DNA of 41,210 bases from a virus, in the IMG/VR virus record IMGVR_UViG_3300007522_000028, positions 1 through 41,210 of that record; one strand, written 5' to 3'. Below are positions 30,560 through 38,319 of this stretch, in pieces. The notes under the pieces are model-generated. The model ran no database searches. It saw nothing but the letters and a program-made list of their open reading frames with translations, and was not told the origin of the DNA. Made by a program: the position numbers and the translations under genes. Numbering within the stretch: position 1 is the first letter of the stretch; every line of letters begins with the position of its first letter.

Positions 30560-31671
30560 TATTCGTAGTAATTTTTAGAGTTCTTAATTGTGTCGTGTAT
30601 CTCTTTAAACTTAGAAGATACTTTAGCAGATAATTGTGAAGGTACTTCTCTTACTTTTAGATATTCATTCAATACGTCGAATATGTTATAGTCATATGAA
30701 TCTTGAATAACTACTCCATCAACATCGGTTTCAGATGAATATGGATAAAATTCTATTTTTCTATGACCACTTCCCTGTATTAAATCAACAAATTGAGTTA
30801 TTGGGAAAACTTTAGCAAGTTCACTATCGATTAATATATCTACATAGTTATTATTGAATAGGTATTTAACGTCAGCTAGCGTTTTATTAAGGATATCATT
30901 TGCGTTATATTTAACAAAACAAGGAGAGAATGTATTCTCAATAAACGTCTCGACTATCTCGGGACCTTCCATGTTTAGTTTATAGAATCCTTTAGTGTTA
31001 CCGTTATCTCCGCGATCTAAGTGATATGGTGTCCCTATATAGTTCATGTTATCAGACTCCTGTCTAATATGAATATGTCCAGAATAAATCTTTTTAAATC
31101 CAGATAATTCGCTCTTATCCAATCCATGTTCTAATTTAGTCCATTTATTAAGTTGGAATTCTTTGATATCCGCGTGACATAATATATAATCCGCAATACC
31201 ATTAAAGTGCTTTACTTTTCTAGATAATTCAGCGACATCATGCTCCCATGGTAACATTAAGAATTTATGCTTACCGTTGATGTTTAGAAGTTCTGGAGTT
31301 TCGTATACTTTTATATTATCAAATATACGATCTACATCCTTTAAAGAATGTACGTCGGTTCTATCTTTATAATAAACATCATGGTTTCCTAGAATAATAT
31401 GAATTCCCTTTTTGAAAGTATTTGATAATATTTCAAAAATTTCATGAGAAGCGTTTGATATTCTAACATTCATTGATTCTCTAACGTGATTCCAGTCACC
31501 TGCCTGCATTAAAATATCTTTATCTGGATCGAATCCATCTTCGATTATCTTATCAAGGAACCATTTAATTAAAAATTCCCTTTGGATATCGAACCATTCA
31601 TTGGAGTTATTCTTAACTCCAATGTGTAGATCTCCAAGTAAGTAAATATTTCTAATATTATTTAAATCCAT
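30559..31671 (-). CDS. 47: Recombination nuclease subunit, gp47-like (Mre11/SbcD)
   Basis: 370 residues (T4 gp47 is 339). Metallophosphoesterase motifs GDLHIG near 13-18, AGDWNHVRES, GNHD, CHAD and SGHIHI give the two-metal nuclease site. The C-terminal part should contact the coiled-coil base of gp46. It overlaps the upstream gene by 1 nt and gp46 by 1 nt. Confidence 0.94.
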   Translation of the reverse strand: MDLNNIRNIYLLGDLHIGVKNNSNEWFDIQREFLIKWFLDKIIEDGFDPDKDILMQAGDWNHVRESMNVRISNASHEIFEILSNTFKKGIHIILGNHDVYYKDRTDVHSLKDVDRIFDNIKVYETPELLNINGKHKFLMLPWEHDVAELSRKVKHFNGIADYILCHADIKEFQLNKWTKLEHGLDKSELSGFKKIYSGHIHIRQESDNMNYIGTPYHLDRGDNGNTKGFYKLNMEGPEIVETFIENTFSPCFVKYNANDILNKTLADVKYLFNNNYVDILIDSELAKVFPITQFVDLIQGSGHRKIEFYPYSSETDVDGVVIQDSYDYNIFDVLNEYLKVREVPSQLSAKVSSKFKEIHDTIKNSKNYYE

Positions 31672-32231
31672 TAATGTATTTTTCGTTTATTCATTTTTCC
31701 TTCTAGGAAACTATATTTCTTATTCAGTTCTTCTACTAGCTCAACTTGAATTTCAACATCTAAAGAATCAAATATTTTTTTGTAATCCTTTATTGGATCA
31801 TTTGAGTTAACATTTAATATGGAAGATAGTGCTTCTAATACATAAATTGGATTATAAAATGATTCTGTTGATCCATCCCCGTCTTTACTAACTTCCAATA
31901 TGTTCAGTATCTTAGAGAAACACCAATTGATCTCTTCTTTTGATAGTTTAAGTTTAGTATTTGAGTCCAGTTTATGTAATAAACTTCTTAGTTCTTTATT
32001 TCCTTCAATTAGTTTAAATATCTTAGTTAACCCTATATTATAATCTAGTGTTTCCTCATATTCATAGACATCCTTTAGATAATTATCTGCATAATTCGCA
32101 TTTACTGAAATAGATTGACTATATTCATAGTCATCTTCTCGATATCCATTGGCTTGCTTATATCCATTGTTGAATATTTTATCATCCTTTATTTTCTGTC
32201 TTCTTAGTTTTTCTTTATCATCATTTGTCAT
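31671..32231 (-). CDS. Hypothetical protein between helicase and gp47 genes
   Basis: 186 residues. A basic, Tyr-rich N-terminal third (MTNDDKEKLRRQKIKDDK, then YADNYLKDVYEYEE) is followed by a helical, acidic C-terminal part. No motif is recognised. It is coupled to gp47 by a 1-nt overlap and follows the helicase C-part by 15 nt, which suggests a replication or recombination accessory role without proving one. Confidence 0.55.
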   Translation of the reverse strand: MTNDDKEKLRRQKIKDDKIFNNGYKQANGYREDDYEYSQSISVNANYADNYLKDVYEYEETLDYNIGLTKIFKLIEGNKELRSLLHKLDSNTKLKLSKEEINWCFSKILNILEVSKDGDGSTESFYNPIYVLEALSSILNVNSNDPIKDYKKIFDSLDVEIQVELVEELNKKYSFLEGKMNKRKIH

Positions 32232-32246
32232 GTGTTAATGATTATT

Positions 32247-33473
32247 TTAAATCTGACTAAATAGTGCGTCATAATCATCATCTGGCATTTCGGCAGTAGT
32301 CTTAGACATAATACCTGAATTATCAGTTAATGCTGACATTTGTGGCTGAGTAGCATGATTCATTTCTGCTCTTACTTGATCAACCATTCCTGCTCCACTA
32401 TCGTCATCACTGTAATATTCGCTATTCATTCCAGATTCTTCTTCTAGTCTAAAGTGATCCTTATTCATAGCGTAAAATTTATAACTTTCTTCGTATCCGT
32501 TATCACGATTTGCGATAACTTTAATTTTCATTCTTCCTTCTAATGGACTTCTCATTAATCCATAAAGTGCATCTACTGTATGTACTAACCCGAACGATTC
32601 AGCAACTGAATCCATTCCTAAATCGAAGTTATCTACATCATCTCTTCTAATTTGAGTAGCTGATATAACGCACCATTCATTTCTCATTGCTACTCCTCTT
32701 AACTCCTCACATATACACTTTACCTTTTCATATAGACCAGCTTGATCTTTTATAGGTTTAAGTAAGTTTAGGTAATCTACGACAATAACTTTGAATTTCC
32801 TATTCAATTTTGTTTCAAGTCTAAGGAAATAATTTTCGATATCGATTGCAGTTGCTCCCCCTGTTGGGAACTCAACTATTTCTAAATGTCCAATATTCTT
32901 TCCTGAGTCCTTTAATTCCTGGATTCTCTTAGAAACTAATCCCATTTGAGTCTCATCATTGATATTCTCATATTCGTCCTTTGTAATATTAAGAATATTT
33001 GAACCGATACGTTTCATATAACTTCTATCAGCTAACTCAACTGTGACGAGACCTGTGTTATTTCCTGCTAGGAATGATCTGGCTGCACAATTTCCAAGGA
33101 CCATAGAATTATGTGATAATATGCCATTGGTATACATTCTATGGTTATCATCATTTATTGCTAAGTCATACATAATTTCAGAATATCCTAATGACTCACA
33201 TGATATAACTTCGTCTAATCCAGTTTCAGTTATTATAATATCTCCTGGCTTTAAATCTTTGGTAAATATTTCAGAATAATCTTCTAAAAATACAATATGA
33301 TCATCGGCACATTTTAAAGAATAATCAGGTGTTTTAATTTCCCATACTTCATACTCAGGAGTAACCATGATATTAGCAATATCAGACCATCCGGTATCAG
33401 TTAATATTTCATAATCGCCTACTTCTTCAACGCTTGTATATTCTCTGCGTATATTATCACTTTTATTAATCAT
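32247..33473 (-). CDS. 41: Split-intein C-part + C-terminal half of gp41/DnaB-type helicase
   Basis: 408 residues. Residues 1-122 are the C-fragment of an intein: block B CADDHIVF (H59), block F MYDLAINDDNHRMYTNGI and block G LSHN, then the +1 Ser123. Residues 123-408 are the helicase C-half: SMVLGN finishing the P-loop, Walker B FKVIVVDYLNLL, ISATQIRRDD, and the C-terminal KVIANRDNGYEES arginine-finger region. Splicing with the N-part at 34594-35361 would give GRPKVGK-S, a complete Walker A, and a helicase of about 504 residues (T4 gp41 is 475). Neither half alone has a working P-loop, so trans-splicing seems required for a functional replicative helicase. Ends in a disordered acidic tail. 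Confidence 0.9.
   Translation of the reverse strand: MINKSDNIRREYTSVEEVGDYEILTDTGWSDIANIMVTPEYEVWEIKTPDYSLKCADDHIVFLEDYSEIFTKDLKPGDIIITETGLDEVISCESLGYSEIMYDLAINDDNHRMYTNGILSHNSMVLGNCAARSFLAGNNTGLVTVELADRSYMKRIGSNILNITKDEYENINDETQMGLVSKRIQELKDSGKNIGHLEIVEFPTGGATAIDIENYFLRLETKLNRKFKVIVVDYLNLLKPIKDQAGLYEKVKCICEELRGVAMRNEWCVISATQIRRDDVDNFDLGMDSVAESFGLVHTVDALYGLMRSPLEGRMKIKVIANRDNGYEESYKFYAMNKDHFRLEEESGMNSEYYSDDDSGAGMVDQVRAEMNHATQPQMSALTDNSGIMSKTTAEMPDDDYDALFSQI
33108..33473 (-). other. IntC: C-terminal intein fragment, 122 residues
   Basis: From the ATG to the codon for the terminal Asn (33108-33110); the +1 Ser codon is 33105-33107. It carries blocks B, F and G including the penultimate His121 and Asn122 needed for C-terminal cleavage. 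It is much longer than the usual 35-45-residue IntC, so most of the intein fold lies in this fragment. Confidence 0.9.
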
Positions 33474-34575
33474 ATATAAATTTTAAACATCTGTTAATTT
33501 CTTCTTCTGGATTATTATAATAATCACGTTCCCATATCGTAATTATTTTATACCCATATTGTTCCGCAAGTTTAATCTTATTATCATCATACTTCCATAT
33601 CTCAAGAGCGGTCATCTTTTTAACACTATGATAATAATCCTTTTCGTATTTAAACGGATTACAGTGCCAGTAGTCTCCGTTGAATTCTATTATTTTCTTA
33701 GCATTTTTTAAAGTAAAGTCATATTTGAATGCTCCATTTTTATGTCTTATAAATTTTTCATCTTTACCACTTAATATTTCATATGAGTCATATAATTTAC
33801 TTTCTAGTATTTTGAAAAATTTATCAGATACAATAGATGTTCCTCTTCCTATATAAGTATCTTTATTAAATACTTTAGCTTTCCATATATCCTGTCTATT
33901 ATTCCATCGCTCTAGGCCGTTTTCTTCCCCGTACTTTTCAATACATATTTCTTTACTAAATGTAACTTGTCTATTTTTTAATCTGATCGCCGCTTCCTTT
34001 TTAGAATATCCTTTCTCTAGCCAGTATTCTATACAGCATGAGTTTCTTTTCTTAAACCATTCACTTCCTTCAGTTTCAAGTTTTTCCTTAAATTTATTTC
34101 TATTGTATTCCCCTTCATTCCATGCAAGTTTAATAGATTCTTCTTCTGAATGTCCTTTCTTTATCCAGAATTCTTTACAATACCTAGACATTGCCTTTAA
34201 ATAATCGGGATCCTCTTTTACGTTTTTAGCAAATGTTTCTTTTACTCCTATCGCCATTTGTGCATTAGAATCATTCATCTTATTATTGGCATCTTCTAGA
34301 CTTAATCCATTAACTTTCATTTGAAATTCAATAGAATTAGAAGCAAATGATTTTTTTCTAACTTCAGGAGTATTTAAATATTTTTTATATCCAAGTTTAA
34401 TACCATTAAATTCCGTTTCCTCATTAGAGAATGGACATATTCCTTCTCCTTCCTTTTTATAGTATTTATCGTAATAATCTTTTATCTCAGGAGTCGATAG
34501 TTTATGCGACCCTCTGATATGACGCTGTATATTATACATACTAAATTCTTTATCACAAATTTTACAGACTTCCAT
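33466..34575 (-). CDS. Free-standing homing endonuclease, Vsr-like, inside fractured gp41
   Basis: 369 residues. An N-terminal CxxC...HIRGSH element (C4, C7, H18, H23) looks like a C2H2 zinc finger. A central basic region repeats EYWLEKGYSKKEAAIRLK-type units (also FWIKKGHSEEESIKLAW), probably DNA binding. The C-terminal 85 residues have FKYDF, KIIEFNGDYWHCNP, KIKLAEQYGYKIITIWERDY, the pattern of very-short-patch-repair (Vsr/EDxHD-like) nucleases. This endonuclease family was described in fractured genes that carry split inteins. It lies exactly between the two gp41-intein genes and overlaps the downstream one by 8 nt. Probably mobilises the element into intein-free gp41 genes. Confidence 0.85.
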   Translation of the reverse strand: MEVCKICDKEFSMYNIQRHIRGSHKLSTPEIKDYYDKYYKKEGEGICPFSNEETEFNGIKLGYKKYLNTPEVRKKSFASNSIEFQMKVNGLSLEDANNKMNDSNAQMAIGVKETFAKNVKEDPDYLKAMSRYCKEFWIKKGHSEEESIKLAWNEGEYNRNKFKEKLETEGSEWFKKRNSCCIEYWLEKGYSKKEAAIRLKNRQVTFSKEICIEKYGEENGLERWNNRQDIWKAKVFNKDTYIGRGTSIVSDKFFKILESKLYDSYEILSGKDEKFIRHKNGAFKYDFTLKNAKKIIEFNGDYWHCNPFKYEKDYYHSVKKMTALEIWKYDDNKIKLAEQYGYKIITIWERDYYNNPEEEINRCLKFIYD

Positions 34576-34593
34576 ATCTTTATTTTTATTTAT

Positions 34594-35361
34594 CTATTTA
34601 GGCACGGCTAAATTAGGGAAACGTCTGCTAAACTCATATATTGTTATTTCTTCAACGATATTAGTAGTTTTGTTACGTATTTTCACTAACATATCGGAGG
34701 TCAGACATTTACCAACCTTCGGTCTTCCTTGGAATACTACTAATGTTTTAAGGTTCCATCCTCCACCTTGAGACTTATCAATAAATTCAAATCCAGATGG
34801 GGTTCCAATTTTAGCAATTTGAACGTGGGATTTTGGATCTAGGAAATTTAATCCATGTCCAGCATTACTAAAGCTTACTGATAATTTACCGTTTATATCA
34901 TTTCTAATCTTATCAGTTATTGAATCGATATTCTCCGGATTAATAGACGCAGTTTTCAAGAACGCTATCATATCAAACATCGTCAAATTCAGATTCCTTA
35001 GAAGCACGAATGACTTCACATATTTGTATAGGAAGTCGTAATTATAATCTCTAAGATTGAATAAATACAATTCGTCGAATGCATCATCATCTATGAAATA
35101 ATTATTAATTTCTAGATGTTTCTTTAGTTCGCTTCTATTTGGAATTTTGGAATGTTCCTTGAAAAACTTAAGAGCAAATTTATAGGCTTCATTTCGGTTT
35201 TCGCTACCAAAATATTTAGGAAGAATCATTGTGATCAACTCTTCTCTAGTAAGAGATGCATGATTATGAGGTTTTAGCTCATTCATGTCATTGTCTGGAT
35301 TCAGTACGAAATTCCAAACCATCGTTTCTAGGGAGTCAATATTTTCTGCGAAATCTATCAT
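34594..35361 (-). CDS. 41: N-terminal half of gp41/DnaB-type helicase + split-intein N-part
   Basis: 255 residues. Residues 1-218 are the helicase N-half ending in LVVFQGRPKVGK, which stops inside the Walker A P-loop. Residues 219-255 start with the intein nucleophile Cys (C219) in CLTSDMLVKIRNK and end at the stop codon, giving an IntN of 37 residues. The helicase part is helical (SLTREELITMILPKYF, YKFALKFFKEHSKIPNR) as in gp41/DnaB N-domains. It overlaps the upstream hypothetical gene by 4 nt. The endonuclease gene follows after 18 nt. It has to splice in trans with the 32247-33473 product. Confidence 0.9.
   Translation of the reverse strand: MIDFAENIDSLETMVWNFVLNPDNDMNELKPHNHASLTREELITMILPKYFGSENRNEAYKFALKFFKEHSKIPNRSELKKHLEINNYFIDDDAFDELYLFNLRDYNYDFLYKYVKSFVLLRNLNLTMFDMIAFLKTASINPENIDSITDKIRNDINGKLSVSFSNAGHGLNFLDPKSHVQIAKIGTPSGFEFIDKSQGGGWNLKTLVVFQGRPKVGKCLTSDMLVKIRNKTTNIVEEITIYEFSRRFPNLAVPK
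34597..34707 (-). other. IntN: N-terminal intein fragment, 37 residues
   Basis: Begins with the TGT codon for Cys at 34705-34707, right after the Lys of the P-loop, and ends in AVPK before the stop. It holds block A only. Canonical split inteins such as gp41-1 have an IntN of about 90 residues, so this is split far closer to the N-terminus. Confidence 0.9.
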
Positions 35362-35720
35362 TTACTTATGTTATAAAATTTATTAATCATTTTTTCGGTA
35401 ATGTACATGGATTTGTTATTCGGTTCAATTAAGTTTAGTGATATCATCTCCTTTATTTTGGACACTACGTATTCTTTAAACGCATCATCATTTAATTTAT
35501 CTCCAAATATATATTTTAAAGTTTTTGATGTAAACTTCATATTATCAAGACTAATAGTCTTTTTGTGATTGGATTCAATGACGCTAATTGTATACTTGAT
35601 TAACTCAAACCCAATGGAGTCCATGTCAATAAAGGAATCCATTAGGTGCATATTAAGGTGATATTTAATTTGTATATCTTCTTTAATTTTGAGATTCATC
35701 TGCTGAGTTTTCAAGTTCAT
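35358..35720 (-). CDS. Hypothetical protein between uvsX and helicase genes
   Basis: 120 residues, helical, basic and Ile/Lys-rich, no motif recognised. T4 places gene 40 (a small head-vertex factor) at the corresponding place between uvsX and 41, but I see no sequence evidence that this is the same. The start overlaps uvsX by 38 nt; an internal ATG at 35699 would shorten that. Coupled to the helicase N-part by 4 nt. Confidence 0.5.
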   Translation of the reverse strand: MNLKTQQMNLKIKEDIQIKYHLNMHLMDSFIDMDSIGFELIKYTISVIESNHKKTISLDNMKFTSKTLKYIFGDKLNDDAFKEYVVSKIKEMISLNLIEPNNKSMYITEKMINKFYNISK

Positions 35721-36924
35721 CTAATTCATTCTCAATTTGTAATTCTAATTGCTCGACCGCTTCGATATCAGCAAGCGAACTGTATTTGAATTTAGGCTGT
35801 ATTACATTTATATCTAATTCATCGATAACTGCGTCAGTAAATACTCTGCTTGTGAATATTTCTCTCCATGGAACAACATCTCCATTACATCTAAGAATAA
35901 AATTACGAGCTGATGCTTTAGGTAAGAAATAGAATTTCTCTTCATCTACTGTGAATTCAGAACATGATTCAGCTTCTGCTCCTTTTAGTTTTCCAAATTC
36001 CTTCTCAGTTAATTTGTTTCCTCTTTCTACTCCACAATTTTCCCATGATAGATAATCTTGTAATCCAACATATGGATTCATACCCTTGTGGAATGAAATA
36101 TGGATTTCAATCTTTTCAGGTTTAGCAATACGGTTCTTATCAGTTAAACATCTAACCTTTACACCAGTTCTATCTTTTCCAGTTTCATCTGACGATACAT
36201 CATCTTCTGCTTTCAATGCTCCTTTAGATAACATCAATACAACTGATGCAGAGTATAAAGGACCAGATCCTCCACTCATTGCCTTTGGAGTATATTGATC
36301 CATACTTGCATATGTATGAGATGTGAAAATCAATGGAATTTTTAAATTGGATAATTCTAATGTAAATGACTTGAATAATTGTCTAAGTTCTTTTGCTCTA
36401 AGGCCCATATCCTGAGCATTACTTCCCTTTGCTCTATCTTCAACTTCCTTATTAGTTTCAAGATGAGTAAGTGAATCAACGATTAACATTATTTTAATGT
36501 CTGGATTCTCTTCCTTCATTTTAACAATATCGTGGATAAAGAATTTAACTTCTGATATAACACCGATTCTTTTGTAATTCAAAAGATCCATATTAATTCC
36601 AAAGTTAGCGAAATCCTTTTTATCTAATGCTCCCTCTGTATCTATATAGAATACTGCGTAATCCATAATTTGAGCGTTTTTAATTGCGTTTAGACAAAGG
36701 AATGTTTTACCGGTTCCTGAGTCTCCTCCTATTCCTAAGCTTCTTGCGTTTGGATATCCTCCTTTAAGGGAGCCTGACATTTGAGCATTTAATAGATAAT
36801 TCCCAGTTGGAATAAATTCCGTGACGTCTGAGAATCCCATAAGTTTTACTCTTTTCTTGGTGATATTTTCCAGCTTATCATTAAATCTGCTAAATGCCGA
36901 TATTAAATCTTTAGTATTTGACAT
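35683..36924 (-). CDS. uvsX: Recombinase UvsX (RecA family)
   Basis: 413 residues (T4 UvsX is 391). Walker A GDSGTGKT at 67-74, YIDTEGALD near 93-101, Walker B IMLIVDSL at 145-152, LIFTSHTYASMDQYTPKAMSGGSGPLYSASVVLML covering the DNA-binding loop L2 region and nearby. Forms the presynaptic filament for strand exchange and recombination-dependent replication, with gp46/47 and gp41 encoded downstream. The acidic C-terminal tail resembles that of T4 UvsX. A candidate promoter lies 21 nt upstream. Confidence 0.95.
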   Translation of the reverse strand: MSNTKDLISAFSRFNDKLENITKKRVKLMGFSDVTEFIPTGNYLLNAQMSGSLKGGYPNARSLGIGGDSGTGKTFLCLNAIKNAQIMDYAVFYIDTEGALDKKDFANFGINMDLLNYKRIGVISEVKFFIHDIVKMKEENPDIKIMLIVDSLTHLETNKEVEDRAKGSNAQDMGLRAKELRQLFKSFTLELSNLKIPLIFTSHTYASMDQYTPKAMSGGSGPLYSASVVLMLSKGALKAEDDVSSDETGKDRTGVKVRCLTDKNRIAKPEKIEIHISFHKGMNPYVGLQDYLSWENCGVERGNKLTEKEFGKLKGAEAESCSEFTVDEEKFYFLPKASARNFILRCNGDVVPWREIFTSRVFTDAVIDELDINVIQPKFKYSSLADIEAVEQLELQIENELDELENSADESQN

Positions 36925-36945
36925 AGTATTCTTCTTTTTAATAAT

Positions 36946-36971
36946 ATTATACTACGGAATACCCGAAAGTT
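36946..36971 (-). promoter_or_regulatory. Putative early/middle promoter before uvsX
   Basis: Minus strand: AACTTT (36971-36966), 14-nt spacer, TATAAT (36951-36946), then 21 nt to the ATG at 36924. Same elements and spacing as at 23796-23771. It lies in the 50-nt gap after the Nudix-like gene, so it may allow uvsX to be expressed apart from the polymerase operon. Confidence 0.4.
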
Positions 36972-36974
36972 TTG

Positions 36975-37529
36975 TTATTCTACATATGAAATTAATAGAA
37001 GCGCGGCAGACATTGCTAATGAATCTTCGATGTCCCCTCTTAAAACCCTGGTCAACTTTATCTTGTCCAAGATATATAATTTTTTATCCTTTTCGTCATC
37101 AGATAAATCAATAGAAAATCCATTAAGATCCTTTGAATGATTATCTAAATTTAACCCATAGCATTTGTATGTTTTTGAGAACGGTAAATTATGTTTTATG
37201 TTTCCTAAAAAGTAAAGATCGTTAACATCAGCGTCTACTCCTAGCTCTCCATTGACTAATTCATGTAGCTCTTCAAACATAGTATCTGTGTTTTCTTTAA
37301 AATCTGAAGTAATGCACGTGTGTCCTTGGTCATTACTTAAATAATCAACGTACCGTGCGAGATATACGTTTTTCACTTTGTCACCTTGTGTATCGAATGG
37401 AATTAAACATATTCCATCTACATCACATACAACACGTCTTAAATTAGACTTGCCATTTGACATACTAACAACACGGTATTTACCATCTTGATATTCTTCC
37501 TTTGATTCGAATTTACTCTTTTCCATCAA
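36975..37529 (-). CDS. Nudix-like protein with degenerate Nudix box
   Basis: 184 residues. The N-terminal half reads GKYRVVSM...RRVVCDVDGICLIPF...VYLARYVDYL and then EELHELVNGELGVDADVNDLYFLGNI, the order of strands and helix in Nudix hydrolases. The box (GX5EX7REUXEEXGU) is imperfect: the leading Gly and the REUxEE core are changed. The C-terminal half is helical and unmatched. It may be an inactive or atypical Nudix member, or an unrelated protein. It overlaps the upstream gene by 17 nt. Confidence 0.4.
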   Translation of the reverse strand: MMEKSKFESKEEYQDGKYRVVSMSNGKSNLRRVVCDVDGICLIPFDTQGDKVKNVYLARYVDYLSNDQGHTCITSDFKENTDTMFEELHELVNGELGVDADVNDLYFLGNIKHNLPFSKTYKCYGLNLDNHSKDLNGFSIDLSDDEKDKKLYILDKIKLTRVLRGDIEDSLAMSAALLLISYVE

Positions 37530-38253
37530 CTTCTGTTAGATTTACCTCAGGGGTAGATGCCTTCGGTGTAGTCTTCTTAGGATCAAGCATTTTAGTGATT
37601 GATTCATTTACTACACTATTATTTATCATTGATGTTACGTATTTAGACAATTGGTCTATAAATACATCTTTATCTTCAGCACTGCTATACATCATTTTTA
37701 AAAGCTTTTTATCTGGCATTTTAATATTGACTTTGATTGTAAGTTCAGTTTCATCTGAATTAAACATTGCGAATGGATTTACAATAGGAGCAGCAGCAAC
37801 ATGAGCAGCGATTGGTGAGATTGGTAATCCAGTTTTAGTGTCAAAATTAGCAGTTGGAACATTTGGTGCAACCACTGGTTCTCTTGCTGGTATCACTTCT
37901 CCATTTTCAAGTTTAGTTTCAGGCAATCCAGTTGGAGGTTTAGTTTTGTATATCGCGTCAACTTCTTCTCTACTCATTGGAGGCATATCACCGTGAATCA
38001 TCATTAGCTTATTGTTAATTTCCTTAACATTTACTTGAGATCCATCATCGAATATTGCCATCACTTGTCCAGTTGGAGTAGGTCTAAGATCTCTGACCTT
38101 AACGACTTTACCTTTTAATTCAGGTCGATCTGTTTTAATCCATTGAAATTGTTGGCCTGCAAAATTTTGCTGATAACTTATTAATTGTTCTTCTGAAATC
38201 ATATCTTTTTTATTTTTTTGTAGAATATTTTGAATCCACTTTTTTAATTTCAT
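37513..38253 (-). CDS. Hypothetical protein with Pro/Ala-rich linker
   Basis: 246 residues from the ATG at 38253 (MKLKKWIQNILQKNKKD). An upstream ATG at 38295 or a downstream one at 38202 (MISEEQL) are alternatives; none has a Shine-Dalgarno sequence. An N-terminal region with ELKGKVVKVRDLRPTPTGQVMAIFDDGSQV suggests a small beta barrel. A Pro/Ala-rich linker follows, then an acidic region and a helical C-terminal segment (DKDVFIDQLSKYVTSMINNSV). No family recognised. It follows the truncated polymerase gene and does not contain polymerase motifs. Confidence 0.55.
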   Translation of the reverse strand: MKLKKWIQNILQKNKKDMISEEQLISYQQNFAGQQFQWIKTDRPELKGKVVKVRDLRPTPTGQVMAIFDDGSQVNVKEINNKLMMIHGDMPPMSREEVDAIYKTKPPTGLPETKLENGEVIPAREPVVAPNVPTANFDTKTGLPISPIAAHVAAAPIVNPFAMFNSDETELTIKVNIKMPDKKLLKMMYSSAEDKDVFIDQLSKYVTSMINNSVVNESITKMLDPKKTTPKASTPEVNLTEVDGKE

Positions 38254-38319
38254 ATTTATAGTGATTTTTGAATGTAGAAGTAGATATCCATTCAATATTT
38301 TTCATATATATCGTATACA

